In this document: positions 25,269 through 33,904 of the stretch, piece by piece
How the letters are laid out: the number at the start of each line of letters is the position of its first letter
How positions within the stretch are numbered: position 1 is the first letter of the stretch
The notes under the pieces: model-generated
What the model saw: only the letters and a program-made list of their open reading frames with translations
The model's database searches: none
What the model was told of the DNA's origin: nothing
Position numbers and translations under genes: made by a program
DNA from: an uncultured Bacteroidales bacterium
Lineage (GTDB): Bacteria > Bacteroidota > Bacteroidia > Bacteroidales > WCHB1-69
Assembly (NCBI GenBank): GCA_946407715.1
Contig: CAMJPH010000012.1
Coordinates: forward strand, 1-39,137
Direction: 5' to 3'
DNA length: 39,137 nt

Positions 25269-25998
25269 TTATTTGCTATCAATCGAATGGTTGTCACCTT
25301 CAACCTGAAGGGTGCTATTGTAACCTTCAGGTATGCTTTCGGAAGATTTACCATATATCCAACTTAACCCCACAGTAAATTTAATTCCATAATCTGATGA
25401 ATACCATGTATAAGTGGAGGCTTCTGGGGAAAAATACCCTGATTGTTTCCAAATGCAGTTAGCCATGATATCGTCAGGGTCTATTTCATCTTGATCTAAA
25501 AAGCGAATACGGTATTCCTTTCCAATTTCCAACGTGGTGTTCACATTATACCAAGTGACAGGAAAATCAGAAGAGCTGACATTGTTTTTTACAGGGATAG
25601 TGTAAAACGTTGAAGAATTTGTGCTGTTTTGGATTTGGAACTTAATGTCTGGATCCGCACCACTCAGGAGTCCTGTATCCCAAGAGCTGTTATCGGTGTC
25701 TAACATCGGGATTTTTTCCAATCGCAACCAGGTGATGGTGTAGGCTGTTGCGACAGGGTCCCATCCTCCACCTCCACAAAAAAACGTTACATAAAACGAT
25801 TTTGTAGTAATGTCAGCACCTTTCTTATTGTATGCCTTTAGTGTCAAATCGTAGTATCCTTCGTAATAACACCTGAAAGAAGTAGAGACTGAATATCTGG
25901 TTTCGTTTGTGTTTGGACCAGTTAATCTCCACTCGATATTCTTATTTGATATTGAGAAATTTGTTTTGCTCTTAGCTAAAAGTCTAAAGATAATGGCA
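25269..25998 (-). pseudogene. 5'-truncated secreted protein with a PKD-like domain
   Basis: The conserved-looking part begins about TNFSISNKNIEWRLTG and continues YYEGYYDLTLKAYNKKG, which fits the second half of a PKD-type beta sandwich, then an unassigned beta-rich region (DIKFQIQNSTNSSTF, LEIGKEYRIRFLDQDE). The only ATG that would include it lies at 26195, inside the neighbouring DUF5686 gene in another frame, and the added residues read as noise. No signal peptide can be found. The gene thus looks truncated at its 5' end, probably by the rearrangement that placed it behind the DUF5686 gene. An alternative is a non-ATG start near 26010. Confidence 0.45.
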
Positions 25999-26079
25999 AG
26001 AAGCCAATACCGTTGACTAAAGATAGAATGCGGAGAGGATGAATGATAAAGGATAAAGGCGATGTTGAAAGAATGTTCT

Positions 26080-28674
26080 TCAGAATGTGATACTGAGTGT
26101 GAAGCGGATGCCGTTTTTGTCCCAGCCTTTGAGTCCTTTTGCGTAGGTGAGGCGGCGAACGTAGTCGATACGGAGCACTTCGAGGATGTTGTCAATGCCT
26201 GCGGTCAATTCCAGATATGGTGCTTTGCCCATCGGGTTGCAACCGTCGGGGAATAGGTACAGCCCAGGGGTGGTCGGTCCAGGAATGTTCTTAGGCGACA
26301 AGCCACCATAGATTCCGCTGAAGGAGACCACCTCGCGGAGGTTCAACCTGTTCCACAGCGGGATACGGTTGAAAATCAGCCCTCTCAGGTTGTAAGTGAC
26401 GTATAGGGCGATGTATTTGTCCATGATAAACTCCATGGGTTTCATCAGGTTGAAACTGTTTGGGGTGAGAAACAACGATGGGTTGGTCGGCGGTATGTAC
26501 AGCTCAGGGAACGGTACGGCATTCCAAACGATGCCGGCCTGCAGCGTGGCATCAATACGTCCAAAGGTGGAGAGCCAGAACCGCTTCTCCACAGAAAAAT
26601 CTGTTTTGTTATAAACAAAGCGGCGGTCGAGGAGGCCGACTGTGTGTGTGAGGCTGAACACGGGCGCGTTCTTGGAGAGTTTGAAGAGGGCTTTCTCGCC
26701 CATCTGCTTGTTGTACGTTGGCTCGCCGGGCGCCCATCTCAGTTTCATACACCAGGCCATTGCTTTGAGGTCTTTCACGGGGGTGACTTTGCCATCACGG
26801 TTGATGCGCAAGTATGCCAGACTTCCCATTGCCTCATTGCTCTCATATTGCAGCCAAGTGTCCATACTCAGGCGACTCGGCCATTCGTTTTGGTAGCGTA
26901 GCCTCACTCGTTGCACATATTGTGCGGATAATTCTGAATTGTCGGTATTGAAGGACATCAGGATGTTGTCGCGATCCACGTAAGAATATGTCTGCCCGGG
27001 CAGTTCCATGTCATAGCTTGCGCTGAACGACAGGGCGTTTTTCGGCGATTCATTGAGGTGGCGGTTTTTCGGCACAAAGCTGTGGGTTAGTGTGAGGCTG
27101 TATTTCAGTCGGCGGTCGCGGCATCCGTATGCGAGATAGCCACTCGCGAACCATTGGTCGTGCATCCGGGCGGTGGTCATTCCTCCGAGGCGCAACCGCA
27201 CTCCCTCCGCAGGGTTGTAGCTGATAAGGTCATACACAGGTCCGATGTCGAAACGGCTCTGTTTCCGGTCTTTGTTGGTGGCGATATAGCCCGTGCTGAG
27301 GATTTCCGCACTTTTCTCCAACACTTTGAAAGCCGGCAGTCGGCGCAGCTCCACCCCTAAGCTGTCCAAGAAGGATTCCTTGGCAGACAAAGGTACCGGC
27401 CGCATCTGTTTCCACCGTCTGCTCTTGTATTTCCGGACATCTGGGGAGACGATTTCCTCCACAGGCAGAACTCCCGATAGAGAGTCGGGTATGGTCGCAT
27501 CCATGTCATAATCGTACCAATAGGTTGTCTGACGGGCGTATATCTGCCGTTTCCATCGTTTGAAAATTGAGAACTTGGCATGGGTTTGCGCAACCGAAGG
27601 CGCCCACAGCCCACTGTTATTCTTTGTAAATTCTTGTGCAACAGATAGCTGTGAAATATAGTTCAGGTTGATATTTTTCGGGATGGTGAGCAAATATTGT
27701 TTTACGGCGAAGGTGCTGTCGTTTACAATGTACATTCGCCCCGAGAATCCGTAGCTTCTGTTGATGACAGGTGTGAAGGTTAGCTCAACGCAGGGGATTT
27801 CGTCAATTACGACCGTGTCGGTAATATAAAAATGGTAAAATGTGGTCGCCACAGTGGATGAAAGTGGGCTGACGAACTTGTTGAGCATTAGGTCAATATC
27901 GTTTTGGAAGATGTTGACTTCGGAGAACATCGCATTCAGGTTGGCGTCAAGGCCCTCCATGTCGAGTACCTCATCGGCACCCTGCATCCGCCGGGCTCGC
28001 ACGTAGGTGACCTCTCGGCGTGGCGACTTTTGGTGATAGAGGTCAGCCAGATTCTCCCGCAACGAGATGGTCAGCACGGGTACGGTGTCGAAGGAGAGTG
28101 TGTCGATGTATTTCTCCAGAAAGGATAAACTTCGGTTGAAACGGTTCTTTTGGAAGTTCATGTCAAACCGTCCAAAGGCGAGAACTAATTTCTGGTAACG
28201 GCTTGTTTTGTAGTGTTTTGCGGATTCTATGCGGTTGTCTTCCTTGTGCTTGATTACCTGTTTGGCTAATTCGACGGCAGGGTTTCCCTTGCGGACATAT
28301 TTCTGCCGTTTCTTGGAGACCACAACCTCTTGCAATTTCTGGGCGGTGCTTATGAAAATGTCGCGTTGCCGTTCGTCGCGTGCGATATGCAGGGTGTCGG
28401 CTTTGTAGAAGGAGTAACGGACCACCAGAGAGTCGGAATGGGTAAAGGACAGCTTGTAGGTGCCTTCCGCATCCGAAAAGGTGCCGATGGCCGTGCCTAA
28501 CCACTGCAGCCGCGCCATATAGACGGCTGCCGTGTCACCCGTTTCTGTAATCGTATAAACCCTTCCGGTTAGTGTTTGGGCGGTTGTGTCGCCAATCAGG
28601 AGCCTTAGGAAAAGCAGCCACGCCGACAGCCATACCGTCGTGTTCCACCTGCTCTTGTTGAAAGGAATACCCAT
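26080..28674 (-). CDS. DUF5686 outer-membrane protein with carboxypeptidase-like regulatory domain
   Basis: 864 residues. The N-terminal hydrophobic segment (about 10-32, ending TTAQ) serves as a signal peptide. Residues 33-110 form a carboxypeptidase-like regulatory (CarboxypepD_reg) domain (LTGRVY...GTFSDAEGTYKLSF) ending in QEVVVSKKR. The rest is the DUF5686 domain with an amphipathic beta-strand pattern to the C-terminal Phe (IRFTLSITF), as expected for a barrel in the outer membrane. Function is not established; these proteins are common in Bacteroidota, where the first domain occurs in many TonB-dependent transporters. Downstream, 26079-25999 is intergenic debris before the truncated PKD gene. 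Upstream lies a palindromic repeat shared with rnr. Confidence 0.85.
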   Translation of the reverse strand: MGIPFNKSRWNTTVWLSAWLLFLRLLIGDTTAQTLTGRVYTITETGDTAAVYMARLQWLGTAIGTFSDAEGTYKLSFTHSDSLVVRYSFYKADTLHIARDERQRDIFISTAQKLQEVVVSKKRQKYVRKGNPAVELAKQVIKHKEDNRIESAKHYKTSRYQKLVLAFGRFDMNFQKNRFNRSLSFLEKYIDTLSFDTVPVLTISLRENLADLYHQKSPRREVTYVRARRMQGADEVLDMEGLDANLNAMFSEVNIFQNDIDLMLNKFVSPLSSTVATTFYHFYITDTVVIDEIPCVELTFTPVINRSYGFSGRMYIVNDSTFAVKQYLLTIPKNINLNYISQLSVAQEFTKNNSGLWAPSVAQTHAKFSIFKRWKRQIYARQTTYWYDYDMDATIPDSLSGVLPVEEIVSPDVRKYKSRRWKQMRPVPLSAKESFLDSLGVELRRLPAFKVLEKSAEILSTGYIATNKDRKQSRFDIGPVYDLISYNPAEGVRLRLGGMTTARMHDQWFASGYLAYGCRDRRLKYSLTLTHSFVPKNRHLNESPKNALSFSASYDMELPGQTYSYVDRDNILMSFNTDNSELSAQYVQRVRLRYQNEWPSRLSMDTWLQYESNEAMGSLAYLRINRDGKVTPVKDLKAMAWCMKLRWAPGEPTYNKQMGEKALFKLSKNAPVFSLTHTVGLLDRRFVYNKTDFSVEKRFWLSTFGRIDATLQAGIVWNAVPFPELYIPPTNPSLFLTPNSFNLMKPMEFIMDKYIALYVTYNLRGLIFNRIPLWNRLNLREVVSFSGIYGGLSPKNIPGPTTPGLYLFPDGCNPMGKAPYLELTAGIDNILEVLRIDYVRRLTYAKGLKGWDKNGIRFTLSITF

Positions 28675-28693
28675 TTTGCTCCTTTAGTGATGT

Positions 28694-28748
28694 TTGTAGA
28701 GACGCAAAATTTTGCGTCTCTACAACGTGATATTTTGCGTCTCTACAA
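28694..28748. repeat. 32-bp perfect palindrome plus a third half copy, overlapping the rnr stop
   Basis: TTGTAGAGACGCAAAA (28694-28709) is followed directly by its exact reverse complement (28710-28725), and the reverse-complement half occurs again at 28733-28748. The last copy runs into rnr and provides its TAG stop. This is a dispersed MITE-like or interspersed palindrome; it may also act as a transcript end for rnr. Confidence 0.85.
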
Positions 28749-30893
28749 TACCCTCTCGAAATCCATCCTCCGTTTGATGATATCCACCGCCACAACGCGC
28801 ACGCGCACGGGGTCGCCGAAACGGAGGTTCTTGCCGTGATGCAAACCCACCAACGTGTAGTTTTCTTCGTCAATGTAGTAGAAGTCGTCGTCGAAACTGC
28901 GCATCGGGATCATGCCCTCGCAGTGGGAATCCTTCAGCTCGGCATAGACGCCCCACTTGGAGATGCCCGACACCACCGCGTCGAACTCCTGCCCGATTTT
29001 GTCGGACAGGTACTCGGCCTGCTTGTACTTGATGGAGTTGCGCTCGGCCTCCATCGCCTGCCGCTCCATGTCGGAACAGTGCTTGCAGTAGTCTTCGTAC
29101 TGCTCTTTGTTCACCGACGGCTCATGCGCCAAGTAGCGGTCTAACAATCTGTGTACCATCAAGTCAGGATAACGACGGATGGGCGAGGTAAAGTGGGTGT
29201 AGTAGGGGAACGCCAAGCCGTAGTGGCCGATGTTGTCGGTGGTATAGACGGCGCGAGCCATAATGCGGATGGAGAGCTTGCTCAGCATGTCGTAGTCGGG
29301 CTTGCCCTTCTCGCCCTCCAGCATTTTGTTCAGCGAGCTGCTGAAGGCCTTCGTGGAGGTGGTCTTCAGGTCGAAGCCCAACTTCTTGACGAAATTCTTG
29401 AAGATGCCCAATTTGTCCTCCAACGGTTTGTCGTGGACACGATAGACGAAGACGTTCGTGGGCTGTGTGGCCGTGCGTTTCTTGCCAATTTTCTCGGCCA
29501 CGCGCTTGTTGGCTAACAGCATGAACTCCTCGATGAGCCAGTTGGCCTCTTTCTGCTCTTTGAGATAGACGCCGATGGGCTTGCCGTTCTCGTCGAGCTT
29601 GAACTTGACCTCCTCGGTTTCGAAGCTGATGGCGTTGTTGTCGAAACGTTGCTTGCGCATCACCTGTGCGAGTTTGTGCAGTTGCAGGATGGCCTCGCTG
29701 AGGTCGCCCTCGCCCGTCTCAATGATTTGCTGCGCCTGCTCGTAGTCGAAGCGGCGGTTGGAGCGGATGACCGTGTGGCCGAACCACTCCTTGTGGACTT
29801 TGGCCTTGTCGTCGAGGTCGAAGACGGCACTGTAGCAGAGTTTGTCCTCGTCGGGACGCAGCGAGCAGAGGTTGTTGGAGAGTGCTTCGGGAAGCATCGG
29901 GATGGTGCGATCAACGAGATACACGGAGGTGCCTCGGCTGTAGGCCTCCGCGTCGATGCCGCTGCCGGGTTTCACGTAGTAGGAGACGTCGGCGATGTGG
30001 ATGCCCACGCGGTAGAGACCGCTCTCAAGCACCTCGAAGGAGAGGGCGTCGTCGAAGTCCTTGGCGTCGGCGGGGTCGATGGTGAAGGTGGTCACGTCGC
30101 GGAAGTCGCGGCGGCGCAGAATCTCCTTTTCAGGGATTTCCGTGGGAATCGCTTCGGCCTCCAGCTCGACGGCTTTCGGGAAGGAGACAGGGAAGTCGCT
30201 CTCGGCGAGGATGCTGAGCATCTCCACGTCGTTGTTGCCGGGCTTGCCGAGCACGTTGAGGACTTCGCCGATGGGATTGCGGTGGTTGCCCGACCAGTCG
30301 AGGATGCGCACCACCACCTTGTCGCCGGTCTTGGCTTTGCGCAGGTTCTTGCCGGGGATGATGACATCGCGGCGCAGAATCGTGTTGTCGGGCACGAAGA
30401 AGGCGATGCCTTGCTTGATGTGGATGGTGCCGACGAGCTGTCGTTTGCTGCGCTGCACGACCTCGACCACCTGACCTTCAAGGCGTTTGCCTTTGCGGGC
30501 GGGGAAGAGGACCACCTTCACGAGGTCGCCGTTGAGGGCGTTGCCGAGGTTGCCGTCCGCCACGAAGATGTCGTCGACGGTGGATTCGTCGGGCGTGTCG
30601 TCCTGCTTGCCCTGCGGGATGACGAAGGCCATGCCGCTGCGTTTCTGCTCCACGCGGCCGATGATGTAGTGCTTGCCGGTGGTCTTGGTGTCCTGGAACT
30701 TGCTGTTCAGCTTGTACTTGCCGCGGCCGGCCTTCAGCACGACCTTGGCGTTGACGAGCTTCTCCAACTCTTTCATGACTTCCGCGCGGCCTTTCTTGTC
30801 GAAGATCTTGATTTTGGCTGCTATCTGTTTGTGATTCAGCTTCTCTGTGCTGTTTGAAAGCACTTCTATGATTTGCTTGCTTAATTCTTTCAT
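28743..30893 (-). CDS. rnr: ribonuclease R
   Basis: 716-residue 3'-5' exoribonuclease of the RNB (RNase II/R) family, acting on structured RNA in the cytoplasm. N-terminal winged helix (residues 1-65, LSKQIIEVLSNSTEKLNHKQ), then two cold-shock-type OB folds, then the RNB catalytic domain (about 245-575) with the metal-binding Asp series in TIDPADAKDFDDALSFE and HIADVSYYVKPGSGID. PYYTHFTSPIRRYPDLMVHR is the conserved end of the RNB domain. A C-terminal S1 domain follows (EFDAVVSGISKWGVYAELKD), ending at ERVL without the Lys-rich tail seen in enterobacterial RNase R. The stop codon lies in a dispersed palindrome. The start ATG at 30893 is well supported by family alignment. Confidence 0.95.
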   Translation of the reverse strand: MKELSKQIIEVLSNSTEKLNHKQIAAKIKIFDKKGRAEVMKELEKLVNAKVVLKAGRGKYKLNSKFQDTKTTGKHYIIGRVEQKRSGMAFVIPQGKQDDTPDESTVDDIFVADGNLGNALNGDLVKVVLFPARKGKRLEGQVVEVVQRSKRQLVGTIHIKQGIAFFVPDNTILRRDVIIPGKNLRKAKTGDKVVVRILDWSGNHRNPIGEVLNVLGKPGNNDVEMLSILAESDFPVSFPKAVELEAEAIPTEIPEKEILRRRDFRDVTTFTIDPADAKDFDDALSFEVLESGLYRVGIHIADVSYYVKPGSGIDAEAYSRGTSVYLVDRTIPMLPEALSNNLCSLRPDEDKLCYSAVFDLDDKAKVHKEWFGHTVIRSNRRFDYEQAQQIIETGEGDLSEAILQLHKLAQVMRKQRFDNNAISFETEEVKFKLDENGKPIGVYLKEQKEANWLIEEFMLLANKRVAEKIGKKRTATQPTNVFVYRVHDKPLEDKLGIFKNFVKKLGFDLKTTSTKAFSSSLNKMLEGEKGKPDYDMLSKLSIRIMARAVYTTDNIGHYGLAFPYYTHFTSPIRRYPDLMVHRLLDRYLAHEPSVNKEQYEDYCKHCSDMERQAMEAERNSIKYKQAEYLSDKIGQEFDAVVSGISKWGVYAELKDSHCEGMIPMRSFDDDFYYIDEENYTLVGLHHGKNLRFGDPVRVRVVAVDIIKRRMDFERVL

Positions 30894-30900
30894 TTTTGTA

Positions 30901-30953
30901 AGGTTTAAGGTTTAATGGATTAAGAGTTTAAGGTTTAAAGGTTAGTGGGTTAG
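30901..30953. repeat. AAGGTTTA low-complexity repeat encoding the end of hipA
   Basis: Imperfect tandem AAGGTTTA units fill the rnr-hipA gap. On the minus strand the same units encode the last HipA residues (NPLTFKP) and its stop, so the repeat has extended into, or defined, the gene end. Confidence 0.65.
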
Positions 30954-32031
30954 ATGTGTGGAGGATGTCTTTTACTTCTCGGATGATTTGCAGGCACCGT
31001 TCGCGACTCATCTTGGTGTTCATGCCGACGGAAATCATGTCTTCGTCCGATGGCAATCCTTTGAAATTAACAGATGTGGCATGTTCTCCAAGTGTCTCGT
31101 TGTACGTCAGATCGTATGCCGGAGACAATTCCCAATGTCCGTCGCGATAGATGAAGCTGAAATTGCGGGCGTGGTCATCGTAGTTGTGGGCGTAATGGTT
31201 GAAAACCATCCTTCGGAATTGTTGTTCCACAGCCGCAGGCGATTGCGTGAGGTAGCCTGTGAGCTGCAAGAGCGTGTAGTAATCCATTTTGGGTGGGGAG
31301 ATGGGTTCGTTGAGCAGTCCACTGGCAGTGGCCACATGCAGCCGTTTGCCGTTTTCATCAATATCGAACCGTTTCGTGGCGAAATACTTTCCTTCCATCA
31401 ATCGGAACTCAGGCACGTCAATGCCAGCACGTTTTGCAACCTCATTGTAGCGGTATTCCATTTGCCCGATGTCCTGCGGGTCATAGATATGCCGGAATTT
31501 GACGAGCCAGTGCCTATCCGCGTCATGGTAAACACATTTTGGGCGGACACCCCCGGAATTGCCGCTGTTCATCAACAGCAGACCTGCGTTCTCGTCTTTT
31601 TTCTCCGAAAGCACCTCCAACGCCATAGTTTGCATCTCATCAAGCGTGACAGACGAATCCATTTTCATCAGCCTGTTTTCGGGGATGTAACACAGTGCTC
31701 CCATCCCGGAACTTCCTACAATACTCAGTCGTTGGATAGGTGTAAGATTCTGATAATCAATCCCATTACGACGCAAAACCTTGTGCAAAAGATAGTCGCC
31801 ATAACCTCCTGGAAGACTGTCTTCGAAGATGCCGAAGTTACCGTTAAAGGGTCGGTAGTCTGCGGTGAAAAGTCCCGTTTTCAAGGGCAAATGTAACGGT
31901 GATATAGAAAAACCGTCGCGAAGCCATTCCCGGTCGTACTCGAACTGGCAACACGAATGGGTGCCCATGGAAAGTGTTCCCACGTTGTGCCCATGGTACA
32001 TCACACGTACATATTGCATATCTCTTATCAT
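30928..32031 (-). CDS. hipA: HipA-family toxin kinase
   Basis: 367-residue HipA-like Ser/Thr kinase of a type II toxin-antitoxin pair. Known HipA toxins phosphorylate aminoacyl-tRNA synthetases or other translation factors. Visible motifs: the N-terminal subdomain (VRVMYHGHNVGTLSM, FSISPLHLPLKTG), the Gly/Ser loop MNSGNSGGVRPKCVYH, VKFRHIYDPQDIGQMEYRYN, the catalytic-loop equivalent YDDHARNFSFIYRD, and WELSPAYDLTYNE with the metal-binding Asp. All key residues look intact. Its start overlaps the hipB stop by four bases (ATGA), so the antitoxin is made first. The C-terminal residues come from a low-complexity repeat shared with the intergenic DNA. Target unknown. Confidence 0.9.
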   Translation of the reverse strand: MIRDMQYVRVMYHGHNVGTLSMGTHSCCQFEYDREWLRDGFSISPLHLPLKTGLFTADYRPFNGNFGIFEDSLPGGYGDYLLHKVLRRNGIDYQNLTPIQRLSIVGSSGMGALCYIPENRLMKMDSSVTLDEMQTMALEVLSEKKDENAGLLLMNSGNSGGVRPKCVYHDADRHWLVKFRHIYDPQDIGQMEYRYNEVAKRAGIDVPEFRLMEGKYFATKRFDIDENGKRLHVATASGLLNEPISPPKMDYYTLLQLTGYLTQSPAAVEQQFRRMVFNHYAHNYDDHARNFSFIYRDGHWELSPAYDLTYNETLGEHATSVNFKGLPSDEDMISVGMNTKMSRERCLQIIREVKDILHTSNPLTFKP

Positions 32032-32339
32032 ACGCCGCGTTTTCTGGTTTTGTTCTTGTTTATTTCCAGCAGTTCCTCCATCGTGTCATATTTCGGCTCG
32101 GCAAGGAGCTGCATCATCTCTTCGGAGTACCCGAGGGCCTTTGCCAACCGGACGTAGGACTCCAACGAAATGGCATGTTTCAGTTCAAACCGTTGGATAG
32201 TGGAGGCCGGAACACCGCTCATTGTCGCCAAACTCTTGGTGGATAGCTTTTTCTCCAAACGACGGGCACGGAGATTCACTGCCAACTGTTGCATGGTTTG
32301 CGACAAAGGGTACGGGTCAAATACATATTCGTTACGCAT
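32028..32339 (-). CDS. hipB: HipB-like antitoxin (XRE-type HTH)
   Basis: 103-residue antitoxin and autorepressor. Residues about 18-75 form a helix-turn-helix of the Cro/XRE type (AVNLRARRLEKKLSTKSLAT, MSGVPASTIQRFELKHAISL, ESYVRLAKALG). The C-terminal tail is basic (NKNKTRKRGV) and lacks the hydrophobic end of E. coli HipB. Start ATG at 32339 overlaps a palindrome (32332-32355), and a second palindrome lies upstream, both probable operator sites. Overlaps hipA by four bases. Confidence 0.88.
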   Translation of the reverse strand: MRNEYVFDPYPLSQTMQQLAVNLRARRLEKKLSTKSLATMSGVPASTIQRFELKHAISLESYVRLAKALGYSEEMMQLLAEPKYDTMEELLEINKNKTRKRGV

Positions 32340-32413
32340 ATAATACTATGTGTAAAAAGATATTTCGTTGTTTTACGCAGCATATATTATGCGTAAAATT
32401 TTCGGCAAAGATA
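32332..32413 (-). promoter_or_regulatory. hipBA promoter with two palindromic operators
   Basis: -7 box TATCTTTG on the minus strand at 32406-32413. O2 (32371-32398, TTTTACGCA to TGCGTAAAA, perfect 9-bp arms) lies just downstream of the expected start point. O1 (32332-32355, TTACGCATA to TATGTGTAA, one arm mismatch) covers the hipB start codon. Centres are 41 bp apart, about four helical turns, so two HipB dimers could bind one DNA face. Confidence 0.75.
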
Positions 32414-32514
32414 CAAAAAATTCTAATTTAGTAATTGCGTCAAACATTATAAATCGACAACATCCCCTGATAATCATTCAGCATTCAACATTCATAATTC
32501 TACATTTTTCATAG

Positions 32515-32545
32515 TTGGCGCATATCCGTAATTTGTGTACCTTTG
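32515..32545 (+). promoter_or_regulatory. promoter of the Ser/Thr kinase gene
   Basis: TTGG (32515-32518) and -7 box TACCTTTG (32538-32545). The expected start point near 32551 leaves about 20 bases before ATG 32572. Confidence 0.55.
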
Positions 32546-32571
32546 CCGCCGATATGCACACTGAACTGCAA

Positions 32572-33894
32572 ATGGATTCACGATTGCCTTCTTCTTCCGG
32601 CGAAATCACCTCTTCATTCGAGAATATCTCGGACGTGTTCACCGCGTATGCGGAAATCCCGTCGGGTGGGTTCAACCGCTTGTATAAGGCGAAGCGGTAC
32701 GGAAAGTGGTTTGTGCTGAAGGGGCTGAAGCCGGAATTTCAGAGAAAAGCTGTCTATAACGAGCTGCTGACCAAAGAGTTTGAGTTGGGGGTGCAGATGG
32801 ACCATCCCAATATCGCGCATACGTTCAGCTTTGAGACTGACCCTGTTGCCGGGCCGTGCATCGTGATGGAGTATGTGGATGGATGTACGCTCAAGGAGTT
32901 CCTCGCACAGAGTCCATCTCGGGCCGTACGGATGAAGGTTGCGAAGGAGATACTATCGGCAATGTCCTACTTCCATGGCAAACAGATTATCCATCGCGAT
33001 CTGAAGCCCGACAACATCTTGATCACGCACAACGGACACAACGTGAAAATTATCGATTTTGGGTTGGCGGACACCGATTACCACGGCATTCTGAAGCAGC
33101 CGGCGGGGTCTGACAAGTACGCGGCGCCCGAGCAGAAGAGCGGCGGCGTGCCGTTGGACTGTCGTGCCGACCTCTATGCTTTCGGGGTGATTCTACGGCA
33201 GCTTTTTCCCCATGGTTACCGAGGAGTGGTACGCAAGTGTACACAACCCGACCGAGAGAAGCGCTTCGGCAATGCGGAGGAGATTCTGCGGTGGATGCAG
33301 CAGCAACTGCGGTTGGTTCCGCTCCTTGTTGTACTGGCGGTTTTGATCTGCGGCGGGATAGGGACGTGGGTGCTGCAGCCAAAAACACAAGAAAGTTCGG
33401 AAGAAGGACAATCCGTTGAGGTTGAGGAGGCATCAATGGAAGAAGAATCCTCCAGCGTGGTTGAGGAAAAGGATGAGATACCGTTGCCATCGCCCGTTCA
33501 GGAGGTGTCAAATCATGCGGATTCGCCTTCCAAAGAGGAGAGTGTTTCTTCGGGAAAGCCAGATAGCCAGCAGATTCCGGCAGAAGTGGAGAAGCGGGTG
33601 GAACAGGCCGTAGATACGCTTTTCCGTTCGTTTTGGGAATGGAACAAGGCGGCGGAAGCTCGCGGGCTGTCACCGGTTGACAAGTTGGCGGAATACACTC
33701 AGTCCGACTTCTTCAAGAATAATTACGAAATCCGGGAACGGCACCGCGAGGCCGTAGTCAACGACATATTGCGGCGTTACCCGCAGTGCGAGCCCAATCG
33801 GGAGTCTTTGGTCATGTATTACAATCATACGTTTGTGAAGAAGATGGTGGCGGTGAACAACGTGGTGAGGGAGTGGCAGCGGGATAGCCGGTGA
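32572..33894 (+). CDS. membrane-anchored Ser/Thr protein kinase (Hanks type)
   Basis: About 440 residues from ATG 32572; ATG 32554 (MHTELQ) is possible but sits almost on the transcription start. The kinase domain fills residues 20-245: a Gly-rich region (EIPSGGFNRLYKAKRYGK), the ATP-binding Lys in FVLKGLK, HRDLKPDNILI near residue 141 (catalytic Asp and the RD-type Arg), IIDFGLAD near 162, and APEQKSGG as the APE motif. A single membrane segment (VPLLVVLAVLICGGIGTWVL, about 249-268) is followed by an acidic, Ser-rich linker and a helical C-terminal domain of about 90 residues predicted to lie in the periplasm. This is the layout of PknB-like receptor kinases, but without PASTA repeats. The gene ends 10 bases from the convergent FISUMP gene. 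Confidence 0.88.
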   Translation: MDSRLPSSSGEITSSFENISDVFTAYAEIPSGGFNRLYKAKRYGKWFVLKGLKPEFQRKAVYNELLTKEFELGVQMDHPNIAHTFSFETDPVAGPCIVMEYVDGCTLKEFLAQSPSRAVRMKVAKEILSAMSYFHGKQIIHRDLKPDNILITHNGHNVKIIDFGLADTDYHGILKQPAGSDKYAAPEQKSGGVPLDCRADLYAFGVILRQLFPHGYRGVVRKCTQPDREKRFGNAEEILRWMQQQLRLVPLLVVLAVLICGGIGTWVLQPKTQESSEEGQSVEVEEASMEEESSSVVEEKDEIPLPSPVQEVSNHADSPSKEESVSSGKPDSQQIPAEVEKRVEQAVDTLFRSFWEWNKAAEARGLSPVDKLAEYTQSDFFKNNYEIRERHREAVVNDILRRYPQCEPNRESLVMYYNHTFVKKMVAVNNVVREWQRDSR

Positions 33895-33904
33895 TACCGG
33901 ATGT

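Noticed and set aside
29649..30857. 402-codon open frame on the plus strand, antisense to rnr
   Set aside because: It is the mirror of a GC-biased RNase R gene; composition is Val/Ala/Asp/Glu monotony without domains, while the minus strand encodes all RNB motifs.
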